DNA of 64,000 bases, from the NCBI GenBank assembly GCA_947647595.1, contig CANSKZ010000002.1, positions 124,001-188,000 on the forward strand, written 5' to 3'. Both the position numbers and the translations under genes were made by a program. The notes under the pieces are model-generated. The model ran no database searches, was not told the origin of the DNA, and saw only the letters and a program-made list of their open reading frames with translations. Position 1 is the first letter of the stretch. Every line of letters starts with the position of its first letter. The stretch comes from an uncultured Clostridium sp. (lineage in GTDB: Bacteria > Bacillota > Clostridia > TANB77 > CAG-508). This document shows positions 1 through 8,984 of this stretch, piece by piece.

Positions 1-165
1 TACCGTAAGCCAAGAATTTAATAGTTCTGTTCTGTTAAATAAAAAACTTTCTGTATCAATCGAATAAGTATAAGTTACTAATTTTATCCCATAAGTTATC
101 AAACCAAATATCAAAATTATAACAAATGGAGCCACATTTTCTTTTAAAAACTCTTTTACCTTCAT
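1..165 (-). CDS. N-terminal part of a membrane protein of unknown function
   Basis: The start codon is at 163-165 with a good GGAG ribosome site just upstream; the gene runs off the left edge, so only 55 residues are visible. The sequence begins MKVKEFLKENVAPFVIILIF and shows one hydrophobic stretch at about residues 12-30, then a polar segment, so it is probably an integral membrane or membrane-anchored protein. No family can be assigned from this fragment. It lies downstream of the flippase terminator on the same strand and so appears to be a separate transcript. Confidence 0.6.
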   Translation of the reverse strand, partial: MKVKEFLKENVAPFVIILIFGLITYGIKLVTYTYSIDTESFLFNRTELLNSWLTV

Positions 166-244
166 TTTTTCTCCTTTCATTTCTCAAGTTGATTATAACA
201 GACAAGTGTGAAAAAGTCTATACAAATAATTATTTTTTTAGTAT

Positions 245-292
245 TACAAAAAAGTTTAGACATTTCGTGTTTTCACAAAATATCTAAACTTT
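245..292 (-). terminator. Rho-independent terminator after the envelope operon
   Basis: A 10-bp stem (AAAGTTTAGA at 251-260 pairing with 283-292) is followed on the minus strand by a run of T. It lies just after the restored end of the flippase gene (stop at 300-302), not after the premature TAG at 391. This supports the longer, frameshifted reading frame as the real gene end. Confidence 0.8.
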
Positions 293-299
293 CCTCATC

Positions 300-1317
300 T
301 CATTTTTTCCTCAAACTAAAACTCAAAACTGCCAATCCACTTACTACCACAAACAAATAAAAACTAATTCCTCGACTCAAAAGCATCGCACTATTTAGCA
401 ATCCGCATTGGAAATAATACTCTATAAATCATCAAAAATCCGCCTTCACTCACACCAACTGCCCCCGGAAGTGGCATACAAGAAACCGCTATATACAGCA
501 CTGACTGCAATGCTAAAAACTGCCAAAAGCTGGCTTCCCCTAATCCAAACGATGCATAAATAAAATAGGGAATACTATGATACAAAATTACCTGCACCAC
601 CGTTGTTCCAACAATTTTCAAAAGCACTCTCGGATGTTTTTTTAAAAGCTCACCACCAGCCTTATATTCCCTAATTTGGTCCAAACATTTCCCTCGAAAA
701 TCTTCCACTTTCTGATAATGAAATTTCTCCAAAATCTTACAAACCACATCCACCAATTTTCGAATTAAATTCTTCGAAAAAATGCTCAGCAACACAATTG
801 CCAAAATTCCCACATTAATTGCAACGCCCAAACATAAAAAATACTTAATATTTCCCATCGAATTTTCAATAAATCCACAACTTGTTACAAATCCAACCAG
901 TGCCATCACAACCGTTACAAATTGAAAACTCGAAAATTCCGTCAAAATTGCCAAAGCAGAATGTCCAATCGGTAAGCCATCTTTTTTCATGTAATAAATC
1001 TGCATTGGATCTCCACCTGAAGCACTTGGCGTCACCGAACTAAAGAAAAATCCAACAAATGCATATTTCAATCCTTTTCGAAAACTAATTTTACAATCCA
1101 GCAACTTCAATGTCCTCGCAATATTAATTCCCTCTGATAACACAAACCAAAACATGCAAAATATAGCCAGCAAAATAAATTTTTTATCCACCTGTTTTAC
1201 AATCTGCAAAATTTCTATAATGCTGTTATCTTTCAGCACAATATAAAATGTCAAACTCACAAAAAATAAAAAAATAAAAGCATTCAAAATTCCCTTTTTA
1301 AACTTCGTATTCATCAA
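300..1317 (-). CDS. YbhN/UPF0104-type membrane flippase-like protein, read through a +1 shift at a CGG codon
   Basis: Polytopic membrane protein of the lysylphosphatidylglycerol-synthase transmembrane/YbhN family, which is thought to move lipid-linked substrates across the membrane. Family marks are SSVTPSASGGDP (about residue 95) and PLPGAVGVSEGG near the C-terminus, with about eight hydrophobic segments. In the starting frame the protein stops at 391-393 after FPMRIAK. One base later in frame, after the CGG at 403-405, it continues as GLLNSAMLLSRG and ends at 300 with a typical last helix, giving 338 residues, the usual family length. It overlaps the deacetylase start region by 20 bp and is the last gene of the operon. 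The total length is 3n+1, with no other lesion. Confidence 0.8.
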
Positions 1318-1984
1318 TCGTTTTAAACTGAAATCCTTTCTCTAAAAATATTGGTATCACTTTTTCTAATGCTAAAATCGTCTTTTGTGGCGCTTCCTTT
1401 TTTCCTCTTCCGTCGTGTAAACAAATAATATCGCCTTTTTTGACTCTTGCCAAAAGTTTGTCAGCAATGATTTCTTCTGTAGTATCTGCTTCCCAATCTT
1501 CTGCCATAACATTCCACAAAATGCAAGGAATTTTCTTCTTTTTCAATTCACGAAGCAAATACCAATTAGCATCCCCCCAAGGTGGCCTATAATATTTTAC
1601 AGAAACATCAAGTGCTTCCATTGTCTGCAAACTTTTTTCCAAATCCAATTTGGTTTCGATTATTCCTTGCAACATTGAATTTTTGTGTTTTAAAGAATGA
1701 AGCGCAATTACATGACCTGATTGTTTCATTTTTTCAATCACGTTTTTTCGTTCTTTCGCAAAATTAGCGACACAGAAAAAAGTTGCTTTTATTTGATAGC
1801 GATTCAAAAGTTGTAATAGTTTTTCGGTATATTCACTTGGTCCATCATCAAATGTTAAATAAATTGCATTTCCTTCTGGTTTCTGTTTTCGAAAAAATTT
1901 TTGTTTATTCAGATATGACGGTAAAAATCCATACACTAGAAATAAACTCAAAAGCACCAAAAAAACAATTCCCACAATCAACAT
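1298..1984 (-). CDS. Membrane-anchored polysaccharide deacetylase (NodB domain)
   Basis: 228-residue enzyme with an N-terminal membrane helix (residues 2-22) and a NodB/carbohydrate esterase 4 domain. Visible motifs are TFDDGP (44-49, catalytic and metal Asp), HSLKH (metal His 96 and 100), RPPWG (133-137) and LHDG (189-192). This family removes N-acetyl groups from cell-wall or exopolysaccharide sugars outside the membrane. The start codon lies 2 bases after the stop of the upstream glycosyltransferase, whose last codons carry the GGGAG ribosome site, so the two are co-transcribed. The 3' end overlaps the flippase start. Its exact substrate cannot be told from sequence; the glycolipid context suggests modification of a lipid-linked sugar. 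Confidence 0.88.
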   Translation of the reverse strand: MLIVGIVFLVLLSLFLVYGFLPSYLNKQKFFRKQKPEGNAIYLTFDDGPSEYTEKLLQLLNRYQIKATFFCVANFAKERKNVIEKMKQSGHVIALHSLKHKNSMLQGIIETKLDLEKSLQTMEALDVSVKYYRPPWGDANWYLLRELKKKKIPCILWNVMAEDWEADTTEEIIADKLLARVKKGDIICLHDGRGKKEAPQKTILALEKVIPIFLEKGFQFKTIDEYEV

Positions 1985-1986
1985 TT

Positions 1987-3037
1987 TTAAGCTCCCTTCT
2001 CGTACAAATCCATTACCGTTATTTCTTCTAATTGGCTTTTAATCCTCTGCATATTTTTTCGCATCTGTTCCAATTCGTCTGGCGATTTTAATAAATCTAA
2101 AATATCTTTTGCGACATTTCCTGTTTTATTCCAAACCACTTTTCCCATTTCATTTTTTTCAATAAATTTCGCATTTCCAATTTCCTGACTTAAAAACGGA
2201 TTCAAAACATACATTGGCGTCTTCGAATGAATGGCTTCAAAAAGCGTAATTCCTCCAGCTTTGGTAAGAATCAATTCTGCCTTTTCCAGATATTCATATA
2301 CTTTATCGGTATAACCAACCACCTTCATATTACTATATTTTCCGTAATATTTTTCAAACATTTTCTGGTTTTTTCCCGTTAACAATGTAATATGTATTTC
2401 TTGATGTTTTGCTAAATTCTCTAATGTTTCCTCCATTGCTGGCAGTAAGCCTAAGCCACCTCCCATTACCAGAATCTCATTTTTGCCTTTTTCAAAACTT
2501 GTCTTTTTAAACTCTCGTTTCACAGGAATTCCCACTACTTTGATTCGATTACTTGAAACTCCATTTTGCATCATTTGCCATTTCGTTTCATCTGAAGCCA
2601 CAAAATAAGCATCTGTTTCATCTGTCAGCCATTCTTGATTTACTTCCACATCCGTAATGTATGTATATAACTTCAAATTTGTATTTTTTACTTTCTTATA
2701 AACCGAAACATATTTTGAGCATACTGGAAATGTAGAAATCACAATATCAATCTTTTTTTCTTCCAATATTTTCTCAATTCGCTTTCGCATCATACTTTTA
2801 AACGGCGCAAATTTTGTATTGGCTGAAAATTTATAAAAGAAATTATAAACACAACTACATCGACTCACCAAAAAATTAAAGATTCCATAAATCATTGTTT
2901 TCATTTTTGGAAAAATAAGCTCAAAAAAGTCTATTACCTCTACTCCGTGTATTTTCATTTTCTAATTCTTGTTTCAAGGACATAGAAGCAGTATAATGTC
3001 CCATTCCACATTTGGCTGTCAAAATTAAAATATTCAT
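1987..3037 (-). CDS. MGDG synthase/UgtP-like glycosyltransferase, read through a +1 shift at a CGG codon
   Basis: GT28-type glycosyltransferase resembling diacylglycerol glucosyltransferases and MurG, which use a nucleotide sugar to glycosylate a membrane lipid. The starting frame opens at 3037 behind a GGGAAA site and carries the family N-terminus MNILILTAKCGMGHYTAS (with the GMGH motif). After the CGG at 2945-2947 (codon 31) the family continues one base later as GVEVIDFFELIFPK. The donor-binding part follows, with MGGGLGLLPAMEE and LTKAGGITLFEAI. The restored protein has 349 residues. Without the shift the N-terminal acceptor domain is lost and the upstream frame stops nine codons on. It is the first gene of the deacetylase/flippase operon. 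Confidence 0.82.
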
Positions 3038-3111
3038 TCTTTTTTCCCTTTCCCCTTTTAAAATGATTATACCTTGTTTTTCTCGTTTTGCGTATGGATT
3101 TACCTTTCAAT

Positions 3112-3133
3112 AATCTTACATTTTTGTAAGATT
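3112..3133 (-). terminator. Hairpin directly after the XRE regulator gene
   Basis: A 9-bp perfect stem (AATCTTACA at 3112-3120 with 3125-3133) begins right next to the stop codon at 3134-3136. The following minus-strand sequence has only a weak T run, so termination may be inefficient. Confidence 0.45.
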
Positions 3134-4663
3134 CTACATTTCTCTTTCCAACATTCTTTCTTGTTCAAATTGTTCCACTTGCTCTGTTAATGTTTCAATC
3201 TGCAAGTCTTTTTCGTCTATCTCCTGTTCTAACTCTAACAACTGAATTTCCATTTCATTCATGGCTTCTTGTAATTTAATCGATTCCATTTGTTCTTCTT
3301 GCTCTTTTTTATTTCTCTCATTTTGAATCATTTTCTCAATATTTTCTTTTGATGCATACACACAAATACTTGGTACATAATAGTTTTTAATCACTCTATG
3401 ATTAATATCTTCAATATTCTCACGAATGGCATCCATAATTTTCGATTCATCTTGCCAATAATGAATAAAAATTGTTTCATTTTCCTCACTAATATCTGCT
3501 ACATAATATTTCGAATGTTTTACCACAACACGTACATCTGCTGAATCTGTTTCCACAAATTCCACCTCACGAAACCATCGATTAATCGACAAATTCTCTG
3601 TCATTGCTGTTTCAAAAACCGCTTCTTTTTCATAACTTACTTCCGCATTTTCTTCATAATGAAATCCAGTAAGTCCGATTAGTATCATTCCAATACTACA
3701 TCCAATCAAAACTAATCCTGCTAAAACAGAAATCGCCATTCGGCTTTTCTTCGGTTTTCTACTTGCAATAAAGTCATAAAACAATTCCAAAATAACCACA
3801 TTAATCACAATTGCGCCTAAAATTCCACACAAGCTTCCCCAAAATACCTGTCCTGTTCCAACAAACAAGAAACTAAGAATGAACAACATCACAAAACCAA
3901 TTAATGAAAAAGCAAAAATACAAGCAAACCAAAATGCCACAAATTTAATTCCCCATAAAATCACTTTCATCATTTCTGTCAAAAATCTTGATTGAGAATG
4001 TTGTGGGTCTCGAATCACAATTTTTTCTTTTTTCTTTTCTAGCAAAACTTTTTCTATTTCCAATTTTTCTGGCTCTTCTGAAACATCGGCATCTTCTGTT
4101 TTTTCTTCTTTCACAATTTCATAATAATCCAAATAGCGAATTTTAAAAATATGTAAGAAAACTGTGATGCCAACCACAAAAGCTAAAATAAGATAAATCG
4201 AACCTAAAATATTTTCTATAAAAGAACTTACTCCAACTGGAAAATTATGAATAACGCCTATCAAAATCGAATGTCCAATTCCACCTAATATTGCTAAAAT
4301 GCAAGACAAAACAATTCCAACCATAATTTGTTCCATCAAACAGCCCAATCGTTGTCTCCAATTCATACTGCTTAGCATGCTAACAATTTTGGTAACTTTA
4401 TCAAAAAACTCATCAATATACTGATTGATATTATTTTTCGATTGTCTTATTTCTTCCACTTCTTTTACATTTTCATTCATCAATTCATCCATTTTATAAT
4501 CAAACAGTTTGCAAATCAGCAACACTTTATCCATTTCTGGATAACTCTGTCCAGATTCCCATTTCGAAACTGCCTGTCTCGAAACCCCCAACTTTTCTGC
4601 TAATTGTTCTTGTGATAAATGATTTTCCTTTCGTATTCTTCTCAAATTTTCTGATAATTTCAT
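3134..4663 (-). CDS. XRE-family transcriptional regulator fused to a membrane domain
   Basis: The first 60 residues are a clear XRE/Cro helix-turn-helix (LSQEQLAEKLGVSRQAVSKW), of the kind often joined to membrane modules in Clostridia. After a linker there are about five hydrophobic segments (residues about 110-175, 230-300 and 315-335), then a soluble extracytoplasmic part and a coiled-coil tail rich in Glu, Lys and Gln (about 455-509). The architecture suggests a DNA-binding protein held at the membrane that responds to an envelope signal. It is preceded by its own promoter and by two matched 13-bp sites that look like autoregulatory operators. The ligand and target genes cannot be told. 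Confidence 0.75.
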   Translation of the reverse strand: MKLSENLRRIRKENHLSQEQLAEKLGVSRQAVSKWESGQSYPEMDKVLLICKLFDYKMDELMNENVKEVEEIRQSKNNINQYIDEFFDKVTKIVSMLSSMNWRQRLGCLMEQIMVGIVLSCILAILGGIGHSILIGVIHNFPVGVSSFIENILGSIYLILAFVVGITVFLHIFKIRYLDYYEIVKEEKTEDADVSEEPEKLEIEKVLLEKKKEKIVIRDPQHSQSRFLTEMMKVILWGIKFVAFWFACIFAFSLIGFVMLFILSFLFVGTGQVFWGSLCGILGAIVINVVILELFYDFIASRKPKKSRMAISVLAGLVLIGCSIGMILIGLTGFHYEENAEVSYEKEAVFETAMTENLSINRWFREVEFVETDSADVRVVVKHSKYYVADISEENETIFIHYWQDESKIMDAIRENIEDINHRVIKNYYVPSICVYASKENIEKMIQNERNKKEQEEQMESIKLQEAMNEMEIQLLELEQEIDEKDLQIETLTEQVEQFEQERMLEREM

Positions 4664-4720
4664 CTAAAAAATCACTCCTTTCTTGTTTTCATTTTACAAC
4701 TTCTACTGGTTGCATTCTAC

Positions 4721-4754
4721 CAATTTTGAGTTGTTTTTTGTCAATTCTCAGTTG
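4721..4754 (-). promoter_or_regulatory. Pair of candidate operators for the XRE regulator
   Basis: Two related 13-mers, CAATTTTGAGTTG (4721-4733) and CAATTCTCAGTTG (4742-4754), stand exactly 21 bp apart, two helical turns, in the leader of the XRE gene. A third, looser CAAC...GTTG dyad is at 4697-4712. Such spacing suits cooperative binding of two dimers; the assignment to this regulator is inferred from position. Confidence 0.5.
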
Positions 4755-4794
4755 CATTTTCGTTTTTTCAAGGTTTTATGTCTCTCTTAATTTA

Positions 4795-4822
4795 ATTATA
4801 GTATGTATTTTTCATTTTTCAA
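4795..4822 (-). promoter_or_regulatory. Promoter of the XRE regulator gene
   Basis: Minus-strand TTGAAA (4817-4822), 16-bp spacer, TATAAT (4795-4800). It leaves a leader of about 125 nt that contains the two candidate operators. Confidence 0.6.
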
Positions 4823-4925
4823 GTCTTTTTCCAAATTTTAAGAAAACCTTAATAAACCTTTAAGATTTCCTTAAAACTTTTTAGCATTTTTTCATGTATA
4901 ATAAAATTAATATAAGGAGGAGCCT

Positions 4926-5648
4926 ATGAAAAAACAAAAAAAGAAAAAATTTAGATTGAAAAAAATTATTTTTTTAGGATTACTTGCTATCCTAATTTGG
5001 AACATTTATCAAAAACAAAATATTACACAATATAAAATCATTAAGCAAGACCAAAATAAAAATTATGCTGGAATTGGGCAAGAAAAAATAAAAGACAACG
5101 ATGCTTATTTCACTACTTTCACAACCCAATCCACTCATCAAAAAACTTACAAAGAATATAAACAAAACGGAAATACACCTTGGAGTAAACTTCCTTACTG
5201 GGGCGGAACAATGGAAGAAAACGGTTGTGGTATCACTTCTATTGCCATTATTCTTAGTGGCTATAAGCAAGATGTAACACCAGAAGATTTACGAAAAAAA
5301 TATGCACCCGTTTTAAAACAAGATGCTATTTCTAAAGAATTATCTTCTACCTTTGGAATTGAAAATACAGATTTTTACTTTGATCATGCGCATTTATCCA
5401 AACATGCTATTCTTGAACATTTAAAAACCAATCGCCCTGTTTTAATCTGTGTTTGGAATCAACCCGAAGAAAATCGTTGGACAACCAAGTCACACTACAT
5501 GGTTCTTCTTGCCACCGATGGCAAAGATATGGTTTATTTATCAAATCCAAACGGACTCGAAAATGATAGCAAAAGTTCTGGCTGGTATTCGATAAATGAG
5601 ATTGTGCCTTATATTGCGAAAGCTTTGTATATTGAGAGTTATGAATAA
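4926..5648 (+). CDS. Membrane-anchored C39-like cysteine peptidase
   Basis: 240 residues starting after a strong AAGGAGG site. A basic N-terminus is followed by a membrane helix at 12-27, then a secreted domain of the peptidase C39-like family (papain-like fold). Catalytic residues fit Cys101 in ENGCGITS, His190 in KSHYMVLL and the Asn-containing LSNPN at 206-210. Such proteins cut peptides or peptidoglycan cross-bridges at the cell surface. It stands alone on the plus strand, with its own TATAAT at 4896-4901 and a very strong terminator. The substrate is unknown; a loss of activity cannot be excluded but the triad is present. Confidence 0.8.
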   Translation: MKKQKKKKFRLKKIIFLGLLAILIWNIYQKQNITQYKIIKQDQNKNYAGIGQEKIKDNDAYFTTFTTQSTHQKTYKEYKQNGNTPWSKLPYWGGTMEENGCGITSIAIILSGYKQDVTPEDLRKKYAPVLKQDAISKELSSTFGIENTDFYFDHAHLSKHAILEHLKTNRPVLICVWNQPEENRWTTKSHYMVLLATDGKDMVYLSNPNGLENDSKSSGWYSINEIVPYIAKALYIESYE

Positions 5649-5650
5649 CA

Positions 5651-5682
5651 ATATCCCAAAAGTCATTGGACTTTTGGGATAT
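5651..5682 (+). terminator. Strong terminator after the C39-like peptidase
   Basis: Perfect 14-bp stem (5651-5664 with 5669-5682) and a four-base loop. Its right arm contains the first ACTTTTG unit of the 33-bp-period repeats that flank the next gene. Confidence 0.85.
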
Positions 5683-5741
5683 TATTTCACATTTCTCGTA
5701 CAACTTTTGTGATTTTTATCACATTTTTATAATGACTTTTT
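5670..5741. repeat. 33-bp-period direct repeats, left side of the AAA ATPase gene
   Basis: ACTTTTG begins at 5670, 5703 and (as ACTTTTT) at 5735, spacing 33 and 32. Fifteen bases into the first two units lies a (T)TTCACATTT block (5685-5694 and about 5718-5727). The same unit in the same orientation occurs on the other side of the gene at 7123-7195. Confidence 0.6.
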
Positions 5742-7062
5742 ATATTTTTCTTTTTCTTACCAATTTTTGAATATTTCCAATCATATAAAGTGGAATATTT
5801 ACAAGCTTTTCCTCCTGTCTATACGTTGACATAGAGGTTCTTACATTTACATTGGTATGATATTTTTGCATAAACATTTTCAAACTCTTAGCTTGCAAAT
5901 TTTCACTTGCCTTTACTTCAATCGGTACATTCTTTCTCCCAATTTGCGTAATAAAGTCAACTTCAGCCGTTCCTGTATTCGAGGTCCAATAAAAAACAGA
6001 TAAATCTGTACATTGCTTTAATTGGCACAATACATACTGCTCTGTTAAACTTCCTTTAAATTCCTCAAAAATGTCATTTCCTTCCAATAATGTTTTAGCA
6101 TCAATTCCTGACATAGCACCCAATAAACCGACATCTAACAAATATAATTTAAAGGCATTAAAATCTTGATAGGCCGACAATGGCACTTTACTATTATTAA
6201 CACGATTTACTTGATAAACAAGCCCACAATCAATTAGCCAAGATAGTGCAGTTTCATATTCTCTAGCTCTAGCTCCTTCTCGCACCAAACCATAAATAAA
6301 TTTTTTATTTTCTTTTGCAAGTTGTGTTGGAATATTACGCCAAAGTTGTCTAATCTTAGGAATTATGGTATTAGGCGCATGTTTTGAAAAGTCTTGTTCA
6401 TACGCTTCTAACAATTTTTTTTGAATCTTTCGTACTTCTTGTAAATCACGATTCATCACATATTCCTCTACTGCTTCTGGCATCCCACCTACGTAATAAT
6501 ATAATTTCAATAATTCCTTAAATTTTGTATGAAATATTTCAATTAAAGGAATGTCATTTTTTTTCAAGAGTTCTAATAATTCTTCTTCTCCTAGTGCTTT
6601 CAAAAATTCAAAAAAACTAAATGGCGTCAAATCTAGAAAGTCTACTTTTCCCACAGGAAATGAGATATTTTGATGAATGGCTACTCCTAGCAAAGAACCA
6701 GCAGAAATAATATGATATTCATTTGCGTTTTCGCAAAAATATTTCAGTGATTTTAATGCTTTTGGCGTTTCCTGAATTTCATCCAAAATAATTAATGTAT
6801 TTTCAGGTTCTATATTCACACCCGATTCAATTTTTAAGCCCTGTATGATTCGATTCATATCAAAATCTTCTTCAAAAAGTTGGCTCATTCTTGTGTTATC
6901 ATCAAAATTAATATACGCACACTTTTTATAAAATTTAGCACCAAATTCCTTCATTAACCAGGTTTTTCCAACTTGTCTTGCCCCTCTTATAATCAATGGT
7001 TTTCGATGATTTGAATTTTTCCATTTCTTTAATTCCTCGACACCTATTCGATACATTTTCAT
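5740..7062 (-). CDS. AAA_14/DUF4143 family ATPase
   Basis: About 440 residues. The N-terminal AAA domain has Walker A GARQVGKTW (around residue 28-36 of this start) and Walker B TLIILDEIQE; the C-terminal DUF4143 part carries the nuclease-like pattern TGTAEVDFITQ...PIEVKAS. Such proteins are widespread in anaerobes and their cellular role is not established. An AAGGAAGTG site favours the ATG at 7062, with 7056 as the alternative. The gene has its own promoter and is bracketed by 33-bp-period direct repeats, which is compatible with arrival as a small mobile cassette. No transposase is visible. Confidence 0.8.
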   Translation of the reverse strand: MKMYRIGVEELKKWKNSNHRKPLIIRGARQVGKTWLMKEFGAKFYKKCAYINFDDNTRMSQLFEEDFDMNRIIQGLKIESGVNIEPENTLIILDEIQETPKALKSLKYFCENANEYHIISAGSLLGVAIHQNISFPVGKVDFLDLTPFSFFEFLKALGEEELLELLKKNDIPLIEIFHTKFKELLKLYYYVGGMPEAVEEYVMNRDLQEVRKIQKKLLEAYEQDFSKHAPNTIIPKIRQLWRNIPTQLAKENKKFIYGLVREGARAREYETALSWLIDCGLVYQVNRVNNSKVPLSAYQDFNAFKLYLLDVGLLGAMSGIDAKTLLEGNDIFEEFKGSLTEQYVLCQLKQCTDLSVFYWTSNTGTAEVDFITQIGRKNVPIEVKASENLQAKSLKMFMQKYHTNVNVRTSMSTYRQEEKLVNIPLYMIGNIQKLVRKRKI

Positions 7063-7091
7063 CACTTCCTTCAAAATCATTTCATACTTAT

Positions 7092-7120
7092 ATTATATCA
7101 TGCTTTCCACGTTTTGTAAA
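7092..7120 (-). promoter_or_regulatory. Promoter of the AAA/DUF4143 gene
   Basis: Minus-strand TTTACA (7115-7120), 17-bp spacer, TATAAT (7092-7097), lying between the repeats and the start codon. Confidence 0.65.
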
Positions 7121-7122
7121 GG

Positions 7123-7195
7123 ACTTTTGTGGTATTGTTTCACATTTCTATTACGACTTTTGTGTATAAGTTTCACATTTATCCAATGACTTTTG
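7123..7195. repeat. 33-bp-period direct repeats, right side of the AAA ATPase gene
   Basis: ACTTTTG begins at 7123, 7156 and 7189, exactly 33 bp apart. TTTCACATTT follows 15 bases into the first two units (7138-7147, 7171-7180). Only these two blocks are conserved; the sequence between them varies. Confidence 0.65.
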
Positions 7196-7245
7196 CAAAA
7201 AAAAATCCCAATATTAGACTACGTCTTATAATTGAGATTTTTTCT
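7195..7245 (-). terminator. Terminator after the DUF3221-like protein gene
   Basis: Minus-strand hairpin with AATCTCAAT pairing with ATTGGGATT and an imperfect inner stem, followed by a long T run (the A tract at 7197-7205 on the given strand). Confidence 0.65.
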
Positions 7246-7253
7246 TTTATATT

Positions 7254-8984
7254 TTATGATTCCACATCCTTCAATTCCATCTCTGGAATACCAATATAAA
7301 CATCACGATTTCCATCTAAATTATGCACTTTGATGATTGTATATTCCTCATAGCGATAAATCATACTTCCGCCATCCTTATACATATCGCCTTTTATTTT
7401 TTCACTGTCTACATCTTCATTTGCTTTGGCAATCATCTCATCCATTGTGATTTTGTTTTCTAACAAAGCTTCTCGAAGCGACATTTCTTTTCCATTAATT
7501 ACGATATTAACTTCTCCTAAATAAGCATAAATATTATAATCATATTTCTCCGTTTCCGTCTTTTCTAAAATAGGACGAACTTTATCTCTACTTTCATGTT
7601 GCTGATTCACAAAATGAATTTCAAAATTTTCAGCTGATTTGATTTCAATATCCATTGCCTCAACTTGCGCAGGATACGTTTCCATGATAACGCCATTGTA
7701 TGTTATTTTCACATTTGTTCCCACTTCATACATATAGTCCAAATTTTTCTCTAATGCAATCGAAATTTTGTCAGCTGATTTTCGAATTTCTTCGTTTTCA
7801 TTTGGCTCTACTATAATAGAATTTTCATTGGATTCGATGATTTTTCCATAAAAATAAACCTTTTCCTGATTATCTGCATTTTGTGAATTACCACTTTTGG
7901 TTGCTTGATTTTGTACGACTGTAATATCTGATATTTTCGCTGCAAAGTATGGTAAATCTCGATTTTCTTCTAATAGAAAAATCGTAAAGGTATCATCTAT
8001 TAGAAATTGTCTTGATTCTTCTGGCATCATGATTGCCATTTTTCTTACCATCATACCTGCTTCACTTTTGATTTTTCCGCCTTTTTTATCCAACTCAAAT
8101 TGAATGGTTTGTAAAGCAGTTTCGATTTGGTATTCATTACCATTGGAAAATAAAAATGGCTCATTTTCTAATTCATGAAATTCTTCTTTTAAATTGATTT
8201 TGATATTGGGTATTTTTAAAATATCTTCTTCCCCAAAACTGATTTCTCCGTCGTAATTTTCCTTTTCTTTTTGAATTGTTTCGTACATTTTTCCAAATGA
8301 ATTTTCCTCGCGTCCTTTTGCCAAAATCACTTCATCATTTTCTTTGGTGAATAATTTAACTGCAAAATCATCTTTCGAATAATAGTATAATACTTCCACT
8401 TGCTTTCTCACTTGCTCATCTGTACTTTCATCAATTCCAAAATAAGTTACATTTTCATAATTTCCGAATGTTCCCTCTTCCAACTCAGAAAATGCTTTTG
8501 GAAATTCAAATTCTTTTTTGAGCATACTATACAAAAAATAATCTTCAGGATTACGATTGTTCCAATCAAAATCGTCTAAAATATCGCTGGTTTCGTTAAA
8601 CTTTTCTTGAATCGCTTTTTCGATTTCAGCTTTTAATTCTAAAGTCGGTCTACCATATACTTTATAATAGCTATTTTCGGATAAATGTGAAGTATTGAAG
8701 GTACCTTTATTTAGGTTTTCAACCAACTTTTTTTGTGGTGTAAATAGAATATCTTGTTTGGCTAAATCATTTTTTAAATCGTTCCAAATCAAATTAAATG
8801 TTCCACACCAAGCTGTATTATCACTGATTTCATCTTCCAAAGATAACACAATTTCTAAATTTTTATTTGATTTGTATTCTATATTTGGTTCTTCCTTTTC
8901 ATTCCCTTTCCATTTACTAAATGCAAAAATTCCACCTGCTATTATTAAAATCATCAGCACTGCTAATAAAATTCTTTTTTTCAT
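7254..8984 (-). CDS. Membrane-anchored extracytoplasmic protein of unknown function
   Basis: 576 residues with an N-terminal membrane helix (residues 4-22) and a large polar exported part. A region at about 370-430 (VYFYGKIIESNENSIIVEP) resembles DUF3221, a small beta-barrel found in lipoproteins. A segment near 330-350 (FTIFLLEENRDLPYFAAKI) looks like a serpin C-terminal strand region, but I am not certain of this. The start codon overlaps the stop of the upstream beta-propeller gene by 4 bases, so the two are translated together. The role is unknown; the pair probably forms an envelope-facing complex. Confidence 0.6.
   Translation of the reverse strand: MKKRILLAVLMILIIAGGIFAFSKWKGNEKEEPNIEYKSNKNLEIVLSLEDEISDNTAWCGTFNLIWNDLKNDLAKQDILFTPQKKLVENLNKGTFNTSHLSENSYYKVYGRPTLELKAEIEKAIQEKFNETSDILDDFDWNNRNPEDYFLYSMLKKEFEFPKAFSELEEGTFGNYENVTYFGIDESTDEQVRKQVEVLYYYSKDDFAVKLFTKENDEVILAKGREENSFGKMYETIQKEKENYDGEISFGEEDILKIPNIKINLKEEFHELENEPFLFSNGNEYQIETALQTIQFELDKKGGKIKSEAGMMVRKMAIMMPEESRQFLIDDTFTIFLLEENRDLPYFAAKISDITVVQNQATKSGNSQNADNQEKVYFYGKIIESNENSIIVEPNENEEIRKSADKISIALEKNLDYMYEVGTNVKITYNGVIMETYPAQVEAMDIEIKSAENFEIHFVNQQHESRDKVRPILEKTETEKYDYNIYAYLGEVNIVINGKEMSLREALLENKITMDEMIAKANEDVDSEKIKGDMYKDGGSMIYRYEEYTIIKVHNLDGNRDVYIGIPEMELKDVES

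Noticed and set aside
5670..7195. 33-bp-period repeats as a CRISPR array
   Set aside because: Only two short blocks of each unit are conserved, there are three units per side, and a coding gene lies between; no cas genes are visible.
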